DNA from: JADFRG01 sp964590515
Lineage (GTDB): Bacteria > Chloroflexota > Anaerolineae > Anaerolineales > E44-bin32
Direction of reading: 5' to 3'
NCBI GenBank assembly: GCA_964590515.1
Contig: CAZPZD010000019.1
Coordinates: forward strand, 1 to 41,396
DNA length: 41,396 nt
In this document: one piece after another, positions 32,601 to 38,584 of the stretch
Numbering within the stretch: the stretch's first letter is position 1
Layout: every line of letters begins with the position of its first letter
Translations under genes and position numbers: made by a program
The notes under the pieces: generated by a model
Told to the model about the DNA's origin: nothing
Database searches by the model: none
Seen by the model: only the letters and a program-made list of their open reading frames with translations

Positions 32601-32775
32601 CGCAATCGACCGCGACGGCCGGCTCACCGGCCAGGCGCACCTCTTGCAGCAGCACACGGCCGTGGGTTCCCTCCTCGGGATTTTCCAAGGCAAAGGCTCC
32701 GCGCCCAAGGCCTCCTCGGAACCGGCCGGGATACCAACTCCTGCAACGGTTGTCGACCGCTTTCCCAGATTCTAG
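29662..32775 (+). CDS. Serine hydroxymethyltransferase - aminomethyltransferase (GlyA-GcvT) fusion
   Basis: A 1037-residue bifunctional protein. Residues about 1-470 are SHMT: ILIPSESTAP, QPLSGAPANNAVY, and PLP Lys265 in TTHKSLCGPRG. Residues about 637-1010 are the glycine-cleavage T protein: KTAIHAAHRALGAKLIPYAGWEMP, GLFDVSHMG, the catalytic-Asp segment RVLDDAMVY and RTGYTGER. Between them are about 150 extra residues that may be a decayed folate-binding domain. The T domain makes methylene-THF from aminomethyl-GcvH, and the SHMT domain can use it to make serine. It replaces the gcvT missing from the operon at 148-3342. ATG 29662 follows an in-frame TTG; no ribosome site is evident. The frame is unbroken across the junction. 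Confidence 0.93.
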   Translation: MADYLFRGQLKDVDPAVHELTQLEAERQYRRLILIPSESTAPAAVREALASAFNNIYAEGYPPESTRRVPERELLDYELQLAHYRRYSDPRYYKGVEYADVVEALARRRCADLFAANGLQPDDLFVNVQPLSGAPANNAVYHALVEPGETVLGMDLMQGGHLTHGSRVNRSGKLYRAFHYGVDPQTERIDYDRVEALAKQHRPKLIIAGYSSYPWAPDWARFKQIAEAVGAYLLADVAHIAGPIAAGVLPSPVGIADVVTFTTHKSLCGPRGAVAITHHKQLAVKLDRAVFPGEQGGPHMNTIAAQAVTFKLAATEEFRELQKQILANCKMLNETLAGAGLRIPFGGTNTHLTNVDVTTIHGPDGTSLSGDQAARILDLAGIVVNRNTIPGDTTAARPSGIRLGTVWVTQRGLGLQGSEQLGRLIARLLLACTPYGLSGKGDPVARAKVDFEVLASIQREVRDLAMGLGIDFEPPQHGYPHFSYTDDPAPPEPYVSLALEGSSAGALLRYVTEARPLEADLARSVATRLHPPGGPRQAVLQQDGGLSWKLVLASENSSAVVAWLRALSDGYITFDPEDLHRKPPGPVVVRVDGGLAALPKAEPGPDGSDKPWYVGASPDGGRPLPAFEWNQPEHPKLHKTAIHAAHRALGAKLIPYAGWEMPVWYSSVRKEHAAVREAAGLFDVSHMGVYQVEGPQAETFLDSAVANDVAALGVGESLYTHLLDPEARVLDDAMVYRRAEQAYLIVVNAANDDKVWAWLQAVRQGEVRVDLRRPGSVAYGRGCSLRNLRDPIEGDHMRVDLALQGPISRKIMLGLGCSEADAARLAALPWAGLMEGEFAGMDLIVSRTGYTGERIAFELFVHPDQAARLWDRLLEVGEPLGLLPAGLGARDSLRTEAGLPLYGQELAGAQNLGIGDAGFAAYAKTYKPWFIGRSSFLQQEADRTSEIARFRFDEQGVRMAHYGDPVVDREGRPIGFVTSCAIDRDGRLTGQAHLLQQHTAVGSLLGIFQGKGSAPKASSEPAGIPTPATVVDRFPRF

Positions 32776-32806
32776 CCACTTGGCCCTTCGGAGCGCGCCA
32801 AGAATG

Positions 32807-32840
32807 CAAGAGCCCGGCCTCACGACCGGGCTCTTGTTCT
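32807..32840. terminator. Terminator between the fusion gene and the convergent flp gene
   Basis: Perfect 11-bp stem caagagcccgg (32807-32817) / ccgggctcttg (32826-32836), 8-nt loop, followed by ttctt on the plus strand. It lies between two convergent genes and could serve both. Confidence 0.8.
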
Positions 32841-32862
32841 TACAATCGATTCGGTAGGATGC

Positions 32863-33012
32863 TTAGATGTTGCTAACGATGTTGGAGAATACGTTTCCAA
32901 TCGCGGGTCCGAGCAGGGCCAGGATAACGATCACCACCACCGCGACCAACACCAGGATCAAGGCATACTCTACCAAGCCTTGTCCCTTCTCCTTCGGGGC
33001 ATATAGCATCAT
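32863..33012 (-). CDS. flp: Flp/Fap-type pilin
   Basis: A 49-residue type IVb pilin. It has a short charged leader (MMLYAPKEKG), then the processing region G|QGLVEYALIL with the Flp-typical Glu at +5 and Tyr at +6. A hydrophobic helix of about 20 residues and a short tail (GNVFSNIVSNI) follow. Prepilin peptidase would cut after Gly10. The ribosome site aaggaggtga is near-perfect, pointing to high expression. No tad assembly genes are in the window, so the export machinery must be elsewhere. A promoter and a 5' hairpin are seen upstream. Confidence 0.88.
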   Translation of the reverse strand: MMLYAPKEKGQGLVEYALILVLVAVVVIVILALLGPAIGNVFSNIVSNI

Positions 33013-33039
33013 GATTCACCTCCTTTCGTGATTGAAGTA

Positions 33040-33063
33040 CTCTGCCGAAAAAGTCCGGCAGAG
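33040..33063 (-). other. 5' UTR hairpin of the flp mRNA
   Basis: Perfect 8-bp inverted repeat ctctgccg (33040-33047) / cggcagag (33056-33063), about 14 nt upstream of the flp ribosome site (33016-33026). It probably protects the mRNA 5' end or affects translation; no known riboswitch is recognised. Confidence 0.5.
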
Positions 33064-33112
33064 GGCGCTACTGGTAAGCGGTTAGAGCGTAGCACGCCTG
33101 CCGCAGAGCGCC

Positions 33113-33141
33113 ACCTTACGGGAACCTTACAAAGGGTGCAA
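33113..33141 (-). promoter_or_regulatory. Predicted promoter of flp
   Basis: On the minus strand TTGCAC (33136-33141), a 17-nt spacer and TAAGGT (33113-33118). It would give a leader of about 95 nt containing the 33040-33063 hairpin. Confidence 0.4.
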
Positions 33142-33163
33142 CTTGCGGTCCAAGGCGGAAAAG

Positions 33164-33187
33164 CAAAGGGCGGCTCGTAAGCCGCCC
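33164..33187 (-). terminator. Intrinsic terminator after the 42-aa membrane protein gene
   Basis: Perfect 8-bp stem gggcggct (33168-33175) / agccgccc (33180-33187) with a 4-nt loop. It is followed in the minus direction by tttgctttt. Confidence 0.75.
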
Positions 33188-33215
33188 CGTTTGGAACGCG
33201 AGTTGGAGCCCGGTT

Positions 33216-33344
33216 TCAGGCGACCAGGCTAATCAGAAATGACGCCACGATGATTACGGCAAATATTGTGAAAACAATCCGCTGGAACCGGAACCGCCGG
33301 TGTTGACCGGCTGAAACCGGGCGTGCCTTCTTGCGCTTTGCCAT
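33216..33344 (-). CDS. Small single-pass membrane protein (42 aa), function unknown
   Basis: An ATG frame of 42 codons with a strongly basic N-terminus (AKRKKARPVSAGQHRRFRFQR) followed by one hydrophobic segment (IVFTIFAVIIVASFLISLVA), predicted N-in. It is not assigned to a family. Support comes from the sensible charge pattern, its position 87 nt after the GGT gene on the same strand, and a strong terminator 28 nt after its stop. The ribosome site is weak, so it may be translated after GGT. Confidence 0.55.
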   Translation of the reverse strand: MAKRKKARPVSAGQHRRFRFQRIVFTIFAVIIVASFLISLVA

Positions 33345-33431
33345 ACCGGCCCGGATCATACCACAGGGGCCGGCCGCCGGGTCGCGGCTCAGCCGTTTCC
33401 CGCCGAGCAGGGCAGAAAGCGCGCCGGGTGG

Positions 33432-35060
33432 TCAGATCAAGGCGAGGGCGCAGCCGTCGGCGCGTGGGTCGCTGCCACCGGAGAGAACCCCGCTTGCCGG
33501 ATCTCGCAGAATGATCTGGCCACGCCCAAAGAGCGCCCGGGCCTTCCCGCGCACGAACTCGACCGAGTGCCCCATCGCCTTTAGCTGCTCCAGGCTGCCT
33601 TCCGAGATGCCTTCCTCCAACGCCACCGGGCTACCTGGAGCCGTGGTGGTCAGGCAGACCCGCGGACGATCGAGGGCGGCTTGAGGGTCCAGCTTGTCAT
33701 CGATCAACCCAATCAAGACCTGGACCTGGCCCTGGGGCTGCATGAAGCCGCCCATCACGCCGAAGCTGGCGAAGAGCGAGCCGTCCGGGCGGGTCACCAT
33801 TCCGGGGATGATCGTGTGATACGGCCGTTTGCGGGGAGCCAATCCATTGGGGTGATCCGGATCCAGGCTGAATCCGAGCCCGCGGTTCTGCAGGGTGAAG
33901 CCCCAGCCCGCCGGGACGATCCCGGTTCCGAAGCCCATGTAATTGCTGTTGATGAACGAGCAGGCATTGCCTTGGGGATCCACAGTGGTCAGGTAGACGG
34001 TGTCTGAGGCCGTCGCGAGCTGGCCGACGGACTGGTCGAGAGTCGCGCGAGATGAGTCGATGAGCCTGCGACGCGACGCGGCGTAATTCTTCGAGAGCAG
34101 CGCGTCCAGCGGCGCAGGTGCGAATTCTGGATCTGCCACATACTGACCTGCGTCGGCGAAAGCCAGCCGCAAGGATTCCAGAATGAGATGCAAGCGAGCC
34201 GGGCCAAGCGGCTGGAGTTCGGCGAGCTCGAAACCCTCGAGCAGGTTGAGCGCAAGCAGCACCGCGAGACCCTGGCCGTTGGGCGGGGCCTCCCAGACGT
34301 TGTAGCCGCGGAACGAAGCCGAAATGGGGTTGACCCAATCGCCGTGATGCTCGGCCAGGTCACTCTCGCTGAGCACCCCACCGGCTGCCTGGACGACCTG
34401 GGCGATGGCGCGGCCAATCTCCCCCTGGTAAAACGCGGCTGAGCCTCCCGCTGCCACCGCCTGAAGTGTGCGCGCCAGGCCCGGGTTGCGGAAGAGCTCG
34501 CCGGCGCGGGGTGCCCGGCCGTCGATGGTGAGTTCACGGCCGCCAAGCGCCTGATTCAGCTGCCGATCGACCCCGTTCTGCCAGGAGTCGGCCGTCAGTG
34601 GCGACACCGGGAACCCCTGCTCGGCCAGGCGAATTGCCGGTCCGAGCACTTCGCCCAATGAGAGTCGACCGTGGCTCTCGATCAGCCTGCACCACCCGTC
34701 GCAGGCGCCCGGCACGGTGACTGTGTGGGCATGGAAGGGAGGAATTCCGCCGGAAAGTCCTTCGCGGGCCAGCCGCTCCAGGCTCAATCCGGCGGGGGCG
34801 CGGCCCGAGCCGTTGAAGGCCAGAACCTTCTTCGAGGCGGCCTCGTAATACAGGAGAAAGCAGTCTCCCCCAATCCCGGTGGAGGTCGGTTCGGTGACGT
34901 TGAGGGCTGCCGCGGTGGCCACCGCCGCGTCGGCGGCGGTCCCGCCTTTGGCGAGGATTTCGATCCCGGCTTGCGCCGCCAGGGGTTGGGAAGTCGCCAC
35001 CATCCCCCGGGTGGCATACACCGGCGAGCGGCGGGAATCAAAGCGAAGTTCGGCCTTCAC
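33432..35060 (-). CDS. ggt: Gamma-glutamyltransferase family protein
   Basis: An Ntn-hydrolase of 542 residues from GTG 35060. It has the ATRGMVATSQPLAAQAGIEIL opening and ADAAVATAAALNVTEPTSTGIGGDCF. The nucleophile Thr354 (in SDTVYLTTVDPQGNA) is where self-cleavage makes the new N-terminus. Further on are NRGLGFSLDP and RKRPYHTIIPGM. No signal peptide is visible, unlike classical periplasmic GGT, so it may be cytoplasmic (several related enzymes act on non-glutathione amides). The frame is open 13 codons further upstream, but those residues are not family-like. Confidence 0.88.
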   Translation of the reverse strand: MKAELRFDSRRSPVYATRGMVATSQPLAAQAGIEILAKGGTAADAAVATAAALNVTEPTSTGIGGDCFLLYYEAASKKVLAFNGSGRAPAGLSLERLAREGLSGGIPPFHAHTVTVPGACDGWCRLIESHGRLSLGEVLGPAIRLAEQGFPVSPLTADSWQNGVDRQLNQALGGRELTIDGRAPRAGELFRNPGLARTLQAVAAGGSAAFYQGEIGRAIAQVVQAAGGVLSESDLAEHHGDWVNPISASFRGYNVWEAPPNGQGLAVLLALNLLEGFELAELQPLGPARLHLILESLRLAFADAGQYVADPEFAPAPLDALLSKNYAASRRRLIDSSRATLDQSVGQLATASDTVYLTTVDPQGNACSFINSNYMGFGTGIVPAGWGFTLQNRGLGFSLDPDHPNGLAPRKRPYHTIIPGMVTRPDGSLFASFGVMGGFMQPQGQVQVLIGLIDDKLDPQAALDRPRVCLTTTAPGSPVALEEGISEGSLEQLKAMGHSVEFVRGKARALFGRGQIILRDPASGVLSGGSDPRADGCALALI

Positions 35061-35133
35061 GTTGAGCTGTAGTATGCCATCCAACTGCCAGCCGTCCAAC
35101 GAGCGCGCAGTGGGCCGCTGCCTGCGTCCGGTC

Positions 35134-35139
35134 TATAAT
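35134..35139 (+). promoter_or_regulatory. -10 box (TATAAT) before the DUF192 gene
   Basis: A perfect TATAAT 33 nt before the ATG at 35173, in the space between the divergent GGT and DUF192 genes. No clear -35 box accompanies it. Confidence 0.45.
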
Positions 35140-35172
35140 CCCCCGAATTCCTCCTGGGATTGCCACTACGGG

Positions 35173-35553
35173 ATGTCGGCCCCTTTGTACGTTGACGTGA
35201 TCCACCGACGGAACGGAGAGGTGCTGCTGCGCTCGGCGCGCTGGTGCAGCGGCCTGTGGTGCCGGATGAGCGGGCTGCAGCTGCGGCGCCGGCTGAAACC
35301 CGGAGAAGCCATCATCCTGGTCCACCCGGACGAAGGGGTATTCCTCAGCTCGATCCACATGTTCTTCGTCTTCTTCACGATCGGGGCGATATGGATCGAT
35401 GGCATGGGGCGGGTGACCAGCGCACAGGTGGCAAAGCCGTGGCGGCCGTACTATCGATCACCGACTCCGGCGCAGTATGTCCTGGAAACTACCCCGGATT
35501 TCCTGTCCCGCATTTCGGTCGGTGACGAGCTGAACTTTGTGTCTGCTGCCTGA
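35173..35553 (+). CDS. DUF192 family protein
   Basis: A 126-residue protein of the DUF192 family (small beta-barrel, function unknown). Matching blocks are GLWCRMSGLQLRRRLKPGEAII, SSIHMFFVFFTIGAIWIDGMGRV and KPWRPYYRSPTPAQYVLETTP, followed by SRISVGDEL. The chosen ATG 35173 gives the family-like start; a longer frame reaches back to 34879 across the GGT gene and is rejected. No signal peptide is seen. It is a single-gene unit ended by a strong stem-loop. Confidence 0.82.
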   Translation: MSAPLYVDVIHRRNGEVLLRSARWCSGLWCRMSGLQLRRRLKPGEAIILVHPDEGVFLSSIHMFFVFFTIGAIWIDGMGRVTSAQVAKPWRPYYRSPTPAQYVLETTPDFLSRISVGDELNFVSAA

Positions 35554-35574
35554 AACGCATTGTATGGGAGAGGC

Positions 35575-35706
35575 TCAAGAACGAAGCCGGCCTACTGGCC
35601 GGCTTCGTGTTGGGCTCCTCGAGGACCTTACCCCGGGTCAACCATGGTCCCCGGTTCTCCGCCTCCACTCTCGCCTTGGCATGAGAAAAAAGCCGCGAAC
35701 TAATTC
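35575..35706 (-). ncRNA. Candidate small structured RNA
   Basis: An intergenic minus-strand stretch of about 130 nt with a promoter-like pair at its 5' end and a strong hairpin at its 3' end, and no reading frame. It contains ggggacc (35646-35652) able to pair with ggtcctc (35620-35626), and an inner ccatgg palindrome. The cggggacca ... ggggtaa pattern loosely resembles the core of the ydaO (c-di-AMP) riboswitch. The rest of that fold is not evident, and no minus-strand gene follows directly. Identity is unknown. Confidence 0.35.
35581..35608. terminator. Strong stem-loop between DUF192 gene and candidate small RNA
   Basis: Perfect 12-bp stem acgaagccggcc (35581-35592) / ggccggcttcgt (35597-35608) with a 4-nt loop. 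It lies 27 nt after the DUF192 stop. In the minus direction it is followed by tcttg, so it can act for both strands. Confidence 0.7.
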
Positions 35707-35712
35707 AGCAAC

Positions 35713-35740
35713 AGAATAGCACAGCGCCGGGCCAAGTCAA
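35713..35740 (-). promoter_or_regulatory. Predicted promoter of the candidate small RNA
   Basis: On the minus strand TTGACT (35735-35740), a 16-nt spacer, then TATTCT (35713-35718). The nearest thing it can drive is the structured intergenic stretch that follows. Confidence 0.4.
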
Positions 35741-35767
35741 CCAGCTCAAACTTAAAGTTTCGCGCGT

Positions 35768-35782
35768 GCCAGGTGACCTGGC
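35768..35782. repeat. Perfect 15-bp palindrome upstream of the aldehyde dehydrogenase cluster
   Basis: gccaggt-g-acctggc, two 7-bp half sites around one base, 60 nt upstream of the predicted -35 box at 35842. The size and symmetry fit a binding site for a dimeric regulator. Confidence 0.5.
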
Positions 35783-35841
35783 GGCAGGTCGTCATTTGAC
35801 CCGGCAAGAATCGCGCCTGCGCGGCATTCCGGGCCGCCTCC

Positions 35842-35870
35842 TTGACCGACCCATGGACATCGAATAGCAT
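35842..35870 (+). promoter_or_regulatory. Predicted promoter of the aldehyde dehydrogenase-aminotransferase cluster
   Basis: TTGACC (35842-35847), a 17-nt spacer and TAGCAT (35865-35870). It has the same -35 hexamer and spacing as the predicted promoter at 29592. The start codon follows 15 nt after the -10 box, so the leader is very short. Confidence 0.6.
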
Positions 35871-35885
35871 GAACCCGAGGCGATT

Positions 35886-37343
35886 GTGAAAGGGATGTGG
35901 ATCGACTCCTCCGAGGTCGTGCCGTCAGCTACGGCGACCATCGAGGTGATCAACCCGGCGACCGAAGAGGTGCTGGACCAAGTCCCGTGCGCCGGAATCG
36001 AGGAAGTTGAGCGGGCGGTCCAGGCCGCCAATCAAGCGTTCGGGGGTTGGCAGCTGATGCCGGCCTCCGAGCGGGCGGTCCTGCTGCATGAAGTCGCGGC
36101 CAAGGCCCGCCAGCACCGAGCAGAGTTGGCCCGCCTGCTTACCCTGGAAGAGGGCAAGCCGATCCCCGAGAACGACGAGGAGTTGGTCTGGACCTCTAAC
36201 ACTTTCGATTACTACGCGGAGCTCGGGCGCCACGAGCGCGGCCGGGTGCTCCCACCTGGAGATCCAGATCAGTTCAACTTCACGCTCAAGGTGCCGTACG
36301 GGGTGGTGGGCTGCATCGTTCCGTGGAACTATCCCCTGCTGCTGATGGCCTGGAAGGTCGCTCCGGCTTTGGCGGCCGGCAATACCGTGGTCATCAAGCC
36401 CTCGGAGTTCACCCCGCTGGCCACCCTCCGCCTGGCCGAGCTGGCCTTTGCCCATCTGCCCCCGGGCGTGGTCAATGTGGTGACCGGCTACGGTCGGGAA
36501 GCCGGGGAGGCGCTTGTGCGGCACCCGGAGGTGCCGGTCATTGCCTTCACCGGGTCGCTGGCCACCGGCCGCCATATCGCCGAGCTGGCGGCCCCGATGA
36601 TGAAAAAGCTGCATCTGGAGCTCGGGGGGAAGGACCCGATGGTGATCGGGCCCGACGTCGATTTGGACACCGCGGTGAGGGCCCTGGCTTATGCCGGTCT
36701 GCTGAACGCCGGCCAGGTGTGCACCAGCACCGAGCGAGTGTATGTGGCCCAGGAGCGCTATTCGAGCTTTTCGAAAGCGCTGGCCGATTTCGTGGGGAGC
36801 CTGCGGCTCGGGAACGGCCTCGAAAGTACAACCGATATCGGCCCGATGCTGCGGGAGCATTTTCGGGAGAAGGTGGAACTCCACGTGCAGCAGGCGATCG
36901 GAGCGGGCGCCAGGCTGCTGGTAGGAGGGGAGCGGCCGAAGGAGTTCGACCGCGGCTTCTTCTACCGGCCGACCGTCCTGGTCGATGTCGACCATTCCAT
37001 GGCTGTGATGCGGGAGGAGACCTTCGGGCCGGTGCTGCCGCTGATGCCATACAAGGACTTCGACCAGGCGATCGAGCTGGCCAACGACAGCCCATACGGG
37101 TTGGGGGCCTCCCTGATGAGCAACGATCCGAAGCTGGTGAAGCGGTTTTTTGAAGAGGTGGACGCCGGAACGATCTGGATCAACGATCCGTTGACCGACA
37201 ATTATGCCGGCCCGTTTGGCGGGATGAAAATGAGCGGCGTCGGCCGCGAGCTCGGCCAAGAAGGGCTCGACGAATTCTACGAGGTCAAACATGTACACTG
37301 GGACATGCTGGGCTCGCCCAAAGATTACTGGTTTCCCTATTAG
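35886..37343 (+). CDS. NAD(P)-dependent aldehyde dehydrogenase 1
   Basis: Aldehyde dehydrogenase superfamily, 485 residues, full length. Catalytic Cys279 is in NAGQVCTSTERVYV and general-base Glu245 in KLHLELGGKDP; cofactor-binding IVPWNYPLLLMAWK and KPSEFTPLA are present. It is of the betaine-aldehyde / aminobutyraldehyde / semialdehyde dehydrogenase type; the substrate is not decided by sequence. The next gene is an omega-type aminotransferase, so an amino-acid-derived semialdehyde is a fair guess. GTG 35886 with gagg just upstream is the start; ATG 35895 is an alternative. Confidence 0.92.
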   Translation: MKGMWIDSSEVVPSATATIEVINPATEEVLDQVPCAGIEEVERAVQAANQAFGGWQLMPASERAVLLHEVAAKARQHRAELARLLTLEEGKPIPENDEELVWTSNTFDYYAELGRHERGRVLPPGDPDQFNFTLKVPYGVVGCIVPWNYPLLLMAWKVAPALAAGNTVVIKPSEFTPLATLRLAELAFAHLPPGVVNVVTGYGREAGEALVRHPEVPVIAFTGSLATGRHIAELAAPMMKKLHLELGGKDPMVIGPDVDLDTAVRALAYAGLLNAGQVCTSTERVYVAQERYSSFSKALADFVGSLRLGNGLESTTDIGPMLREHFREKVELHVQQAIGAGARLLVGGERPKEFDRGFFYRPTVLVDVDHSMAVMREETFGPVLPLMPYKDFDQAIELANDSPYGLGASLMSNDPKLVKRFFEEVDAGTIWINDPLTDNYAGPFGGMKMSGVGRELGQEGLDEFYEVKHVHWDMLGSPKDYWFPY

Positions 37344-37397
37344 CAAGATGCATGTCTTGAGCACCGATCAGCCATATCAAATTGGGCCGCGGCCTTG

Positions 37398-38484
37398 ATG
37401 ACTGAAGCGCTTATGGACGATGCCATTCGCCATCTCTCTCCGGCCTGGTTCCGCTACACCGACCTGGTCGTCGAACGCGGGGAGGGAGCCTACCTTTACG
37501 ATCGGGAGGGGAACGCCTACCTGGATTTCACCTGTGGCATCGGGGTGACCAACACCGGCCACTGCCACCCGCGAGTCGTGAAAGCGGTTCAAGCGCAGGC
37601 CGCCAAACTCCTGCACGGTCAGGTGAACATCGTCCACCACCCGCCGCTGCTGGAGCTGGTGCAGGAGTTGGGCAGCATCCTGCCTGCCGCCCTGGATGGC
37701 TTCTTCTTCACCAACAGCGGGGCGGAAGCCATCGAGGGGGCGCTCAAACTGGCCCGGGTGGCCACCGGGCGGCCGAATGTCATCGTATTCCAGGGATCCT
37801 TCCATGGTCGCACGGTGGGCGCGATGTCGCTCACCACCAGCAAGACCATCTACCGGGCCGGCTACCAGCCGCTGATGCCGGGTGTCTTCGTGGCGCCCTT
37901 CCCGTATGCGTACCGCTACGGCTGGGAGCTGGAGCAAACCCGGGATTGGTGTCTGCAGGAGTTGGAGTATCTGCTGCAGACCCAAACTGCGCCGCAGGAG
38001 ACCGCGGCGGTGCTGGTAGAGCCGGTGTTAGGGGAGGGTGGCTATGTCGTGCCACCCGACGGCTTCCTGCAGGGCCTGCGCGAGATCTGCGACGCGCATG
38101 GCATGTTGCTGATTCTGGACGAGATCCAAACCGGCTTCGGCCGGACCGGGAGGTGGTTCGCCCTCGAGCACTTCCAGGTAGAGCCGGATATTGTCGTTCT
38201 GGCCAAGGGGCTCGCCTCCGGCCTGCCCTTGGCTGCGGTCGTGTCCCGGATGGATCTGATGGAGAAATGGAATCCTGGAAGCCACGGCGGGACCTATGGA
38301 GGCAACCCGGTGGCTTGTGCCGCGGCAGTGGCGACGATCCGTGCCATTCGGGACGAGCGGATGCTGGAGAATGCTTCGACTCGCGGGCAGCAGCTTATGG
38401 CCGGTCTCGGCCAGCTGCGGGAGGAGCACGAGCGGATCGGCGATGTGCGAGGGCTGGGATTGATGATCGGCGTTGAATTCACCG
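37398..38484 (+). CDS. Class III aminotransferase, 4-aminobutyrate/lysine aminotransferase-like (3' end in gap)
   Basis: PLP-dependent omega-aminotransferase; 362 residues are visible before the gap. Motifs are LDFTCGIGVTNTGHCHPRVV, FFFTNSGAEAIEGALKLAR, FQGSFHGRTVGAMSLT, LLILDEIQTGFGRTG and the PLP-Lys segment VLAKGLASGLPLAAVV. It would turn an omega-amino acid such as GABA or lysine into a semialdehyde, which the flanking dehydrogenases could oxidise. The usual length is about 430-450, so about 70-90 residues lie in the gap. ATG 37398 is preferred over TTG 37395. It begins 54 nt after aldehyde dehydrogenase 1. Confidence 0.9.
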
Positions 38485-38584
38485 NNNNNNNNNNNNNNNN
38501 NNNNNNNNNNNNNNNNNNNNNNNNNNNNNNNNNNNNNNNNNNNNNNNNNNNNNNNNNNNNNNNNNNNNNNNNNNNNNNNNNNNN
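38485..38584. other. Assembly gap of exactly 100 N between aminotransferase and aldehyde dehydrogenase 2
   Basis: A placeholder gap. The aminotransferase lacks about 70-90 C-terminal residues and the next gene about 80-90 N-terminal residues, so about 450-550 nt are probably missing rather than 100. The two genes are separate, not fused. Confidence 0.9.

Noticed and set aside
34879..35172. 5' extension of the DUF192 gene
   Set aside because: The added residues lie antisense to the GGT 5' end, and a TATAAT promoter box lies within them.
35575..35706. Confident call of a ydaO c-di-AMP riboswitch
   Set aside because: Only the core-like ggggacca/ggggtaa pattern is seen; the second half of the fold and a downstream gene on that strand are missing.
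35925..37364. 479-aa minus-strand frame across aldehyde dehydrogenase 1
   Set aside because: Antisense shadow; the plus strand has full catalytic motifs.
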